Of a DNA stretch of 64,000 nt, positions 36,913 to 44,393 are shown in pieces (positions within the stretch are counted from its first letter, which is position 1; every line of letters begins with the position of its first letter). The stretch spans positions 620,001-684,000 of the forward strand of contig NZ_CP107921.1 in the NCBI RefSeq assembly GCF_036014215.1, read 5' to 3'. This DNA comes from Streptomyces sp. NBC_00440 (GTDB lineage Bacteria; Actinomycetota; Actinomycetes; Streptomycetales; Streptomycetaceae). The translations under genes and the position numbers were made by a program. The notes under the pieces are model-generated. The model did not search any database. It was given only the letters and a program-made list of their open reading frames with translations, and had not been told where the DNA came from.

Positions 36913-37971
36913 TCAGAGTTGGTTGAACAGCGACGAAACGTTGTCCCCGAAGGTCCATCCCTTGGAGCCGTCCCAGTTGAGCGACCAGGTCATGAGTCCC
37001 TTGAGACCGCTGTTGTAGGCGTTCCACGCCTGCGCCACCTGCCCGGTCGACATGTACCCGCCGCCCGCACCGGGTTGCGCCGGCAGTCCCGGCACCTGCT
37101 TGTCGTAGGGGACCTTGACCGTCGTGCCCTGAACGGAGAGCCCCTTGTTCAAGCAGTCCGTCTGCGCGGTGAAGCCATCGACCGTCCCGGCGGAGTACGA
37201 GTCACCGGAGCAGCCGTACATGCTGCCGTTGTAGTACTGCATGTTCAGCCACCAGAGCCGGCCGTTGTCCGCGTACTTCTTCACGATGGGCAGATACGCG
37301 CCCCAGATCGAGCCGTAGGTGACGCTGCCCCCGGTGACGTACGCGGTCTCGGGCGCCATCGTCAGACCGAAGTTCGACGGCATCCGGGCGAGCACGCCGT
37401 CGATGATGCGGATGAGGTTGGACTGGGAGGCCGAGAGCTGGTTGATGTTGCCGCTGCCGGTCAGTCCGGTCTCGATGTCGATGTCGATGCCGTCGAAGTT
37501 GTACTGCTTCAGGAGCGGCACCACGGTGTCCACGAACCGGTCGGCGACCGCGGTGGAGCTCAGGTCGATCCCCGCCGTCGCGCCGCCGATGGACATCAGT
37601 GTCGTGAGGCCGGAGGCTTTGGCCTGGCACATCTCGGCCGGGGTCGGGACCTTCACCGTCGAGTCCATCCCGTCCTCCCACAGGGCGGTACCGTCCGAGC
37701 GGATGACCGGGAAGGCCGCGTTGATCACGTTGTAACCGTGGGCGGGGATACGGGGGTCGGTGATCGGGATCCAGCCGAGCGGCGGATGCACACCGTTGGC
37801 GGCCCCGTCCCAGTTCTCCCAGTACCCCTGGAGCACCTTGCCCGCGGGCTTCGACTTGACCGCACAGGTGTCGACGGCCCGCGGACTGCCGGGCGCGGCG
37901 GCGACCAGCATCTGCACGACGGCGGCCGTCGCGAGACCGACCCCCAGAAGACGTACCGTCCGACCGATCAT
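36913..37971 (-). CDS. Secreted GH18 chitinase
   Basis: 352 residues from the ATG at 37971 (GGAAGGGA site). A signal peptide of about 30 residues ends near AAAPGSPRA. The catalytic domain has the GH18 motif DGIDIDIE (Asp160, Asp163, Asp165, Glu167 as the acid), LMSIGGATAG, LTMAPETAYV and the Trp of GLMTWSLNWD. No chitin-binding module is present, so it is a compact catalytic chitinase hydrolysing beta-1,4-GlcNAc chains outside the cell. Two dre-like sites upstream predict DasR control and induction by chitin products. Confidence 0.93.
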   Translation of the reverse strand: MIGRTVRLLGVGLATAAVVQMLVAAAPGSPRAVDTCAVKSKPAGKVLQGYWENWDGAANGVHPPLGWIPITDPRIPAHGYNVINAAFPVIRSDGTALWEDGMDSTVKVPTPAEMCQAKASGLTTLMSIGGATAGIDLSSTAVADRFVDTVVPLLKQYNFDGIDIDIETGLTGSGNINQLSASQSNLIRIIDGVLARMPSNFGLTMAPETAYVTGGSVTYGSIWGAYLPIVKKYADNGRLWWLNMQYYNGSMYGCSGDSYSAGTVDGFTAQTDCLNKGLSVQGTTVKVPYDKQVPGLPAQPGAGGGYMSTGQVAQAWNAYNSGLKGLMTWSLNWDGSKGWTFGDNVSSLFNQL

Positions 37972-38069
37972 GTCGTGTCCCTTCCTGGCCCGGCGAGTTG
38001 GCGGAGCACGGGCATCACGCACCTGGCACACTCAGACATCCACGCGATGTCACGTACCTGTCAATCTAA

Positions 38070-38106
38070 AGTGGTCCAGACCTGTGGTCAATAGGTCTGG
38101 ACCAAG
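38070..38106. promoter_or_regulatory. Two inverted DasR dre-like sites upstream of the chitinase
   Basis: AGTGGTCCAGACCTGT (38070-38085) and, on the other strand, CTTGGTCCAGACCTAT (38091-38106) both fit the dre consensus TGGTCTAGACCA with a few changes. Together they also form a long inverted repeat (TGGTCCAGACCT / AGGTCTGGACCA). They lie about 100-135 bases upstream of the chitinase start and also near the end of the phosphatase gene. Direct and inverted repeats of this 12-mer are known at Streptomyces chi promoters. Confidence 0.85.
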
Positions 38107-38144
38107 GCGCAGGTGAGGGGTGGACAGCGACGGGGGCGGCCCGC

Positions 38145-39269
38145 TCATTCGCCGGCCGGCAGCCGTTCGATGGCGACCATCGCCGCGTCGTCGCCCAGGC
38201 TGCCGCCGGCATGACGCAGCAGGTCGGTGCAGAGCCGTTCGAGCAGCGCGTCCGGGCCGTCGGCTCCCCAGGACTCGATCCGGTCGGGCAGCGGGTAGAA
38301 CCGGCCTGCGGTGTCCCGGGCCTCGATGACGCCGTCCGTGTACAGGAGGAGGACATCACCGACCCCGAAGTCGAACGTCTCCGCGGTGAAGGCGCTGGGG
38401 AGCAGCTGGCCGAGCCCGAGAGGCAGGGCCGGCTCCCGTACGTCGAGCGAGTGCACCCGGCCCGCGCGCACCACCAGCGGCGGCGGGTGTCCGCAGCTGA
38501 CCAGCTCCAGTTCCGGTTCGGCGTCGGGGATGTCGAGCACGGCCGCGGTGACAAAGGCCTCCCCGATGTCCTCGTCGGCCCGTTGCGCCCCGGCCGTGTC
38601 GCCCCGGTCGGCCGCGACACCGGCCTCCAGCTGGGCAACGGCCTCGGGGAGCTCCGGATCGTAGTGGGTCAACGCCCGGAAGGCGCCGAGGACACCGGCC
38701 GCCTCACCCATGGCTTCGAGTCCGTTGCCGCGTACGTCACCGATGATCACGCGGGTTCCGCCCGCCGTACGCGTGACCGCGTACAGATCGCCGCCGAGCT
38801 GCGCCTCCGCCTCCGCCGCCAGATAGACCGAGGAGATCCGCAGCGGCCCGCTGCGTTCCGGCAGCGGACGCATCACCACGCGCTGCACCGCGCGTGCCAC
38901 CCAGCGCAGATGGGTCATCTCACGTTCGTGCCGCACTCGCAGATGGGCGAGGAAGGTGACGAAGACGGAGATCATGAAGAGTGCGGCGAGCTGGTAGGTG
39001 TGATTGAGATCGGTGACGCTGCCCCGGGCGCCGGCCACGAACGCGTCGGCCACGAGGGCCACCACACTGACGACCGCGGTGCCGAGGGGGCCGGCGAACG
39101 ACGCTGTCACGGCGGGCGCCGCCACCAGGAAGGGTCCGAGATGCACAGCCGGCGGGGTGAAGACGTCCACCACCGTGACAGCGGCGATCAGAGCGAACGG
39201 CACCACCATGAGTGCCTTCGGATGGCGTCGCGGCCCCTGGAGCGAGTGCAGAAAGCGCAACGAACTCAT
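38145..39269 (-). CDS. Membrane-bound PP2C-type (SpoIIE) phosphatase
   Basis: 374 residues from the ATG at 39269. The N-terminal third has about three or four hydrophobic segments (ALMVVPFALIAAVTVVDVF, VVSVVALVADAFVAG, LAALFMISVFVTFLAH), then a linker and the SpoIIE/PP2C domain: GGDLYAVTRT, VIIGDVRGNGLEAM, VSCGHPPPLVV and LLLYTDGVIEARD with metal-binding aspartates. It likely dephosphorylates an anti-anti-sigma factor in a membrane-signal response. No sensor domain other than the membrane part is visible. An AGGAG only one base from the ATG makes the start uncertain. Confidence 0.85.
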   Translation of the reverse strand: MSSLRFLHSLQGPRRHPKALMVVPFALIAAVTVVDVFTPPAVHLGPFLVAAPAVTASFAGPLGTAVVSVVALVADAFVAGARGSVTDLNHTYQLAALFMISVFVTFLAHLRVRHEREMTHLRWVARAVQRVVMRPLPERSGPLRISSVYLAAEAEAQLGGDLYAVTRTAGGTRVIIGDVRGNGLEAMGEAAGVLGAFRALTHYDPELPEAVAQLEAGVAADRGDTAGAQRADEDIGEAFVTAAVLDIPDAEPELELVSCGHPPPLVVRAGRVHSLDVREPALPLGLGQLLPSAFTAETFDFGVGDVLLLYTDGVIEARDTAGRFYPLPDRIESWGADGPDALLERLCTDLLRHAGGSLGDDAAMVAIERLPAGE

Positions 39270-39301
39270 ACTCCTGCCTATCTCACCCGGTTCGCACCCG
39301 C

Positions 39302-39342
39302 GCTTCGGACGGCCAGGGCTTCGGACCGGCCCGGCTTCGGAC
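39302..39342. repeat. Three 9-bp direct repeats at 16-bp spacing
   Basis: GCTTCGGAC occurs at 39302-39310, 39318-39326 and 39334-39342, exactly 16 bases apart, in the gap between the YceI stop and the phosphatase start. The regular spacing could reflect a regulator binding site or simple duplication. Confidence 0.55.
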
Positions 39343-39373
39343 GCCGTGTGCTCCGGGCCGCACAGAGTGCTGC

Positions 39374-39928
39374 TCAGCTCTGTTTGATGGCCGAGATGTC
39401 GAACTCCAGCACCACCTTGTCGCCGACGAGGACGCCACCGCCTTCGAGAGCCGCGTTCCACGTCATGCCGTACTCCTTGCGGCTCACGGCCACCTCACCC
39501 TCGAAGCCCACCCGCTGGTTGCCGAAGGGGTCCTGGGCGGTGCCGGTGAGTTCGAAGTCGATGCTGATCGGCTTGCTGGTGTCCTTGATCGTCAGATCGC
39601 CGGTCAGCCGGAAGTGGGTGCCGTCCACCTGCTTGATCCCGGTCGAGGTGAAGGTGATCCGCGGGTAGTTCGGGACATCGAGAAAGTCGTTGGTCCGCAG
39701 GTGCCCGTCGCGCTGCTCGTTACCGGTGTCGATGGTCTCGGTATTGATGGTGACCGCGACGCTCGACTTGGCCGGGTCCGAGCCGTCCAGCTTGAGCGTG
39801 CCCTCGAACTCGGCGAACGAGCCGCGGACCTTGGTGATCATCGCGTGCCTGGCCACGAACCCGATGCGGGTGTGGGCCGGGTCGAGCACATACGTACCGG
39901 TCAGGTCGGCGAGGGCGGGCATCGTCAT
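39374..39928 (-). CDS. YceI family protein
   Basis: 184 residues with GGAG before the ATG. The lipocalin-like YceI fold is shown by GTYVLDPAHTRIGFVARHAMITKVRGSF, FTSTGIKQVDGTHFRLTGDLTIKDTSKPI and the C-terminal VVLEFDISAIK. YceI proteins bind polyisoprenoids or related hydrophobic molecules. No signal peptide is seen, so it is likely cytosolic. It precedes the phosphatase gene by 105 bases. Confidence 0.9.
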   Translation of the reverse strand: MTMPALADLTGTYVLDPAHTRIGFVARHAMITKVRGSFAEFEGTLKLDGSDPAKSSVAVTINTETIDTGNEQRDGHLRTNDFLDVPNYPRITFTSTGIKQVDGTHFRLTGDLTIKDTSKPISIDFELTGTAQDPFGNQRVGFEGEVAVSRKEYGMTWNAALEGGGVLVGDKVVLEFDISAIKQS

Positions 39929-40183
39929 GGCGTACTCCAGGGGTCGCGGGGGAAGGGCACCTCACGCTAGGCAGACCGGCCGGTACCGGAGCCGGGCCGC
40001 GCCACCGTGCCGCCCGCCGGTCACCCCGATGGGCCAAGGGCTCAGAGCCCGCGATGCCCCTCTCCGGGGCCCCCGGGGAGGGCGCGCCGCCCCGCTGTCC
40101 GCGCACGGCTGCGGCTCCGGATCAGCCGGGGTGCGCCGGCCTCCCGGCGTGCCGGAACAGGCGGCCGGACGCACCCTGAGGTC

Positions 40184-40405
40184 ATGGACAGCACACCGAT
40201 AGTGGTGCACCCGCCCTCCCCCAGCGGCGGACGGCGGGTGACGATCCAAGGAGAGATCGCAGGCCTGGCCCATCACGACGCGGACGTCGTCGAGTTCCTG
40301 CGGCGGGCCGGGCTGCTGGACGCGGACACCCTGCTGGACGACGAGGCGTGGGTGAAGTGGCGGGGCGGGCGAGCCCACCAGTACGCATCGGCCCGACCTG
40401 CCTGA
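40184..40405 (+). CDS. Small conserved-looking protein, 73 residues
   Basis: ATG at 40184 with GAGG only two bases upstream. The product has an N-terminal beta-like segment (TPIVVHPPSPSGGRRVTIQGEIAGLAH) and HDADVVEFLRRAGLLDADTLLDDEAWVKWRG, an acidic helical C-terminal half. The composition and codon-position GC look like a real gene. I assign no function. It is divergent from the YceI gene and 284 bases before the glycosyltransferase gene. Confidence 0.6.
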   Translation: MDSTPIVVHPPSPSGGRRVTIQGEIAGLAHHDADVVEFLRRAGLLDADTLLDDEAWVKWRGGRAHQYASARPA

Positions 40406-40544
40406 TTCCCGGAGCGCCGGAGCGCCGCCGGACGGGGCCGTCAAGGGGGCGCCGCGGCCACTGGGTTGGGGCTCCCTGCGGCTTTCCATCGAGATGCCCG
40501 AGTGCGGTCCGCCGGCCTGATGCGCAGTCATGGCTCCTGGTTCC

Positions 40545-40558
40545 GTGACGATCATCAC
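40545..40558 (+). promoter_or_regulatory. CRP-like palindrome upstream of the membrane glycosyltransferase gene
   Basis: GTGACGATCATCAC has the GTGA-N6-TCAC form recognised by CRP/FNR-family proteins, with a nearly symmetric centre. It lies 131 bases upstream of the start at 40689. Streptomyces Crp sites share this pattern. Binding is inferred only. Confidence 0.45.
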
Positions 40559-40688
40559 GCTCATTTCCCGGTGTCCCGTGTCAGCCGGATGCCCGGTCCC
40601 AGGCGTATTCCCAGGAGAGCCGAACACGCAGGAACCGCGGGTGCCACCGGTCATCCCGGCACGCCCCGCAGACCAGGAGAGAGTCACC

Positions 40689-42056
40689 ATGCCGTTCTTG
40701 CCGTCCGGGCTGCGTGAGAACACACCCGTATCCGCACGCAAGTCCCGCGCGCCGGGCCAGCGGACGCACTCGTCAGCAGGGTGCGAAGCCAAGCCGGACG
40801 GAGACCGGTCGCACGGAGACCGGCCGACCGGAAACCGTTCGCGCGGGGCCCGGTGGTACGGAGACAGCCGGTACCGATCCGAGTCCGGTCCCCGCCACCG
40901 GCCGGGGGCCTTGCGATCGCTTCTTCTGCGGGTGAGCCCTGCCGACCGTGAGGTGCTGTGGCTGTATCTGGTGACCCGCCTGGGTATCTGGACCACGGCC
41001 TACTGCGCCCGCTGGCTGTTTCCCGCCGACCACAACTCCCGTGCCGCCGGTCCCCTTCTGGCACCCTTCCAGCAGTGGGACTGGTACTTCTACCTGCACA
41101 TAGCCAAGGACGGCTACTTCCCCGGGCAGGGCGAATTCCTGCGCAGCACCCTGGACCACAGGGAGGCCTTTCTGCCCGGCTTCCCGCTCGTACTGCGGGC
41201 GGTGCACACCGTCGTGACGAACTGGACAGCGGCCGGCCTGCTGATCTCCTTCGCCGCCGGGGCCGTTGCCGTTCTGGCGCTCTCCCGGATCACCCGGCTG
41301 CACCTGCCCGACCACGGGGCCGGCCGGCGCACCGTGGCCTTCCTGCTGCTCTCGCCGTGCGCGATCTTCCTGGCCGCCGGCTACACCGAGGCGCTCTTCC
41401 TCGCCCTCGCACTGCCCGCCTGGCTCGCCGCCCAGCGGCGCAACTGGCCGCTCGCCGCCACGCTGACCGCCCTGGCCACCGCGGTCCGGGTCAACGGCCT
41501 GTTCCTCGCGGCCGCCATCGCGCTGCACTTCCTGCTCACCGCCCGCACCGGCCGCCAGTGGCGCCAACTCCCCTGGCTCGCCCTGCCCGCCGTACCCGTG
41601 GCGCTCTACAGCGGCTTCCTGCACGCCCACACCGGCGACTGGATGGCCTGGAAACACGCCGAGGAACACGGCTGGAACCGCACGTTCCACGCTCCCTGGG
41701 AGGCCTGGTCCAACACCTGGCACGCCGCCTTCGCCCATGCGCAGACCACCGGTTACGCCGTCATGTTCCAGGCCGAACTCCTGGCCATGGTCGCCGGACT
41801 CGCCCTCGTCGCCTTCCTGGTACGGCAGCGCCGCTGGGCCGAGGCGCTGTACATGGGCCTCACCCTGTGGGCCCTGGGCACCTCGTACTGGTACATGTCC
41901 ATCCCCCGCTCCACTCTCCTGTGGTGGCCGCTGTGGATCGCCCTGGCGGGATGGAGCCTGCGCAGGCCGGGGTTCAAGACCCTCTGCCTCGCTGTCGCCA
42001 CCCCTGTCACGACTGCCGTCGCACTGACCTTCCTCTCGGGCAGGTGGGCGGGGTGA
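40689..42056 (+). CDS. Integral membrane mannosyltransferase-like protein (PIG-V/GT-C type)
   Basis: 455 residues from the ATG at 40689 (AGGAGAGAG site); an open frame from 40530 would add only low-complexity residues. A polar, Arg/Gly/Ser-rich N-terminus of about 75 residues precedes ten or so membrane segments. FQQWDWYFYLHIAKDGYFPGQGEF matches the first luminal-loop WD motif of the GPI-mannosyltransferase II-like family, and PLVLRAVHT, FLLLSPCAIFLAAGYTEALFLALAL fit too. Predicted to transfer a sugar from a polyprenyl phosphate donor to an extracytoplasmic acceptor. Confidence 0.82.
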   Translation: MPFLPSGLRENTPVSARKSRAPGQRTHSSAGCEAKPDGDRSHGDRPTGNRSRGARWYGDSRYRSESGPRHRPGALRSLLLRVSPADREVLWLYLVTRLGIWTTAYCARWLFPADHNSRAAGPLLAPFQQWDWYFYLHIAKDGYFPGQGEFLRSTLDHREAFLPGFPLVLRAVHTVVTNWTAAGLLISFAAGAVAVLALSRITRLHLPDHGAGRRTVAFLLLSPCAIFLAAGYTEALFLALALPAWLAAQRRNWPLAATLTALATAVRVNGLFLAAAIALHFLLTARTGRQWRQLPWLALPAVPVALYSGFLHAHTGDWMAWKHAEEHGWNRTFHAPWEAWSNTWHAAFAHAQTTGYAVMFQAELLAMVAGLALVAFLVRQRRWAEALYMGLTLWALGTSYWYMSIPRSTLLWWPLWIALAGWSLRRPGFKTLCLAVATPVTTAVALTFLSGRWAG

Positions 42057-42176
42057 GGGAGTTGGGGTGAGTCGGGCGACACCAGTGGGCGACACCTTGC
42101 GGGCACGGCCGGTCCGGGCCGCGGCCGCGCTCCGGACCGGCACGCCGCCCTGCTGTCCGGACTCCGGGGCTATAGG

Positions 42177-42195
42177 TTAGGTTAGGCATACCTAA
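42177..42195 (+). promoter_or_regulatory. Iron box (DmdR/IdeR-type)
   Basis: TTAGGTTAGGCATACCTAA differs from the DtxR/IdeR consensus TTAGGTTAGGCTAACCTAA by two central bases. It lies 47 bases upstream of the DUF2470 gene, where iron-loaded DmdR would block transcription. In the surrounding GC-rich DNA this motif is very unlikely by chance. Confidence 0.9.
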
Positions 42196-42241
42196 GTAGC
42201 CGTAATGAGACCTACCCGCCCGCTCCTCCTGGAGAAATTGG

Positions 42242-42949
42242 ATGCGCCCTTTCAACGCCCGCGTCACGCAGCCGACGCCCGCCGAACGCGTGCTGTCGAT
42301 CCTGACCGCAGCCCACTCGATGACGGTGGTGAGCGACGGTCACGACCCCATCGAGGTGCACCGTCTCGACGGCGCCGGCGCGATGGGCCACGTCCACCTG
42401 CACGCGCCGCCCGAGGCCCGCCCGGCCCACCCGGGCACACGCGTCCCGGTCCGGCTGGAACTCACCGACATCGCGCCCACGCCCGTACGGGACCGGATGC
42501 GGGCCCGCGTCACGGTCACCGGCCTGCTGCTGGCCGAGTACAGCGTGGAGACCACGGCGAGCACCTGCATGGAGTTCGGCCAGGCGGTCCTCGACGACCA
42601 CAACGGCCGGGCCTTCGTCACGTATGCCGCGCTGCAGAGGACGGACCCCGATCCGATCGCCACCGGCGAGGGGGCGATGCTGACCCACCTCATGGACGGC
42701 CACAGCGAACTCGTGCCCCTCCTCCTGCGTCTCACACAGCCACAGCCGGACAAGGGCATGGTGCGCGTCCTGCCGCTGGCGATGGACCGTTACGGCCTGA
42801 CCCTGCGTCTGGAATACCCCGGAACCCACCGTGATGTGCGGCTGCCCTTCGCGAAGCCGCTGAGCCGGACCGACCAGGCCGGCTCTCAGATCCGTTCCCT
42901 GGTGGCCGCCGCCCGGCGCGTGTCCCACCTCAACCGGCTGCTCGCCTGA
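42242..42949 (+). CDS. DUF2470-domain protein under iron control
   Basis: 235 residues with a GGAG site (CTCCTGGAGAAATTGG) before the ATG. The C-terminal 80 residues (MLTHLMDGHSELVPLLLRL...YGLTLRLEYPGTHRDVRLPFAKPLS) match DUF2470, the domain that completes HugZ-type heme oxygenases; the N-terminal half is split-barrel-like but short. With a DmdR iron box upstream, a role in heme or siderophore-iron use is plausible. No transport genes are adjacent, so the iron source is unclear. Confidence 0.85.
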   Translation: MRPFNARVTQPTPAERVLSILTAAHSMTVVSDGHDPIEVHRLDGAGAMGHVHLHAPPEARPAHPGTRVPVRLELTDIAPTPVRDRMRARVTVTGLLLAEYSVETTASTCMEFGQAVLDDHNGRAFVTYAALQRTDPDPIATGEGAMLTHLMDGHSELVPLLLRLTQPQPDKGMVRVLPLAMDRYGLTLRLEYPGTHRDVRLPFAKPLSRTDQAGSQIRSLVAAARRVSHLNRLLA

Positions 42950-43032
42950 CCGGCCACGGGCCGCGCCCGACAAGTCCCGCACGGGAGACCGCCTCGACCG
43001 GATGGGGCCCAAGCACGGCCGTACGGCCCGCG

Positions 43033-43692
43033 CTACGCCTGTTCGCTGCTGACCTGATGCGGCCAGCAGGAGATGACGACCAGGAAGGGCCACAGCGCCT
43101 GCGTGAAGGTCAGGACGCGTTCGGCGACGCCCGGCAGCCCGTGAAGCTGGAGCCCGACGAGGAACCAGACCGCGCAGGCGCCCATCATGGCAGTGACCGC
43201 GATCGACACGTCGTGCCGCAGCCCCCATGACGCACCCCCGTCCCGGACTGCGGCAGGCCGCAGTCCCCACGGCGCGTCCGCACCACGGTCGACCGCCAGT
43301 ACCGGCCAGACGGCCAGCAGCCCGAACCCCACCGTGACCACAGCCCCGTGACCGAACGAACCTCCACTCGGGGGCGCCGGTACCAGCGTCAGCACCATCG
43401 CGGAGATCCCGCCCCCGGCGAGCGCGGCCCGGCCGAGGAGCGTGGCGGAGCGCAGCCCGATCGCGGTGACGACGTAACAGGCCCCGAGGGCCAGCAGCAT
43501 CCCGGTCATCACCCCGTATCCGGGCATACCGTAAGCGGCGAGGACACTGATCGTGCGGGTCTTGGGGTTGTAGCCGGGCCCCTGCAGCAGCTCCGCGAGA
43601 TTCCAGCCCCCGATGAGCAACACAGGTGCGAACCCGGACGAGAGCAAGGCCCACCAGGGTACAAGTCGCATCGGATCACCATAAGATGCCAT
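43033..43692 (-). CDS. DUF998 family membrane protein
   Basis: 219 residues; the start may instead be the ATG at 43671. About six hydrophobic segments and the motif GPGYNPKTRTISVLAAYGMPGYGVMTGMLLALGA (DUF998 signature in the second loop) fit this uncharacterised family. No catalytic residues are obvious. The gene is divergent from the VOC gene across a long perfect palindrome. Confidence 0.82.
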   Translation of the reverse strand: MASYGDPMRLVPWWALLSSGFAPVLLIGGWNLAELLQGPGYNPKTRTISVLAAYGMPGYGVMTGMLLALGACYVVTAIGLRSATLLGRAALAGGGISAMVLTLVPAPPSGGSFGHGAVVTVGFGLLAVWPVLAVDRGADAPWGLRPAAVRDGGASWGLRHDVSIAVTAMMGACAVWFLVGLQLHGLPGVAERVLTFTQALWPFLVVISCWPHQVSSEQA

Positions 43693-43731
43693 GCTCTGCG
43701 CTCGCTGGATCCCACGCGGGAAGCACGACCG

Positions 43732-43757
43732 CGCACCCGGGCGGCCGCCCGGGTGCG
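43732..43757. repeat. 26-bp perfect palindrome in a divergent intergenic region
   Basis: The sequence from 43732 to 43757 is a perfect palindrome centred on CGGCCG, with outer arms GCACCCGGG and CCCGGGTGC. It lies between the divergent DUF998 and VOC genes, so it is not an ordinary terminator. It could be a regulator site, a cruciform or a mobile-element trace. Confidence 0.7.
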
Positions 43758-43877
43758 TGCGTGCCGTTGCACCGAACGGATGGGCGGCTGGTGGGCGGGT
43801 GGCGCGGCTGCCGTTCTTCCCGGGGAAGGCCGCTGATCCTGGCGTCTGTCAGGACGTCGGGCGGAAGGGACGAGCTG

Positions 43878-44309
43878 TTGCAGGTCGAATTCGTTACGAG
43901 CATCGCGCCGATCGTGCGGGACCGCGAGGCTGCGCGGGCGTTCTATCAGGACGCTCTGCACTTGACGTTCGAAGGCGGTGAAGGCGACTACGTCTTCACC
44001 CACAGGCTGGGCGGCGTCAAGCACTTCGGGCTGTGGCCGCTCGCCGAGGCCGCTCGCGCCTGCTTCGGAACCGAGGAGTGGCCGACAGATGTTCCCATCC
44101 CTCAAGCCAGTGTGGAGTTCGAGGTCCTGGACGTCGCCGGGGCAGCCGACGAGCTGAAGCAGCGCGGCCACCGGCTGATCCACGAAGCCCGGACGGAACC
44201 GTGGACGCAGGTGACCGCGCGGCTGCTCAGCCCGGAAGGACTCCTCATCGCGGTCTGCTACACACCCCAGTTCCATGCGGACGCGGAGCGGGAGGCCGAC
44301 GGGGGCTGA
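43878..44309 (+). CDS. VOC (glyoxalase/bleomycin resistance) family protein
   Basis: 143 residues from a TTG at 43878 with GGAAGGGA upstream; no ATG/GTG suits the conserved start better. The VOC fold shows VEFVTSIAPIVRDREAARAFYQDALHL, HRLGGVKHFGLWPLAEAA, SVEFEVLDVAGAADELKQRGHRL and ARLLSPEGLLIAVCYTP. Members bind metals or drugs; specificity is not evident. It is convergent with narK. Confidence 0.78.
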   Translation: MQVEFVTSIAPIVRDREAARAFYQDALHLTFEGGEGDYVFTHRLGGVKHFGLWPLAEAARACFGTEEWPTDVPIPQASVEFEVLDVAGAADELKQRGHRLIHEARTEPWTQVTARLLSPEGLLIAVCYTPQFHADAEREADGG

Positions 44310-44393
44310 TCCCGCCCCCGCCCGTGGCCCGGACGTGCCTTCGCGCGCCAGGTACACCACCGCCCCGGGGGTGCCGGCGTTCACCCACCGCCC

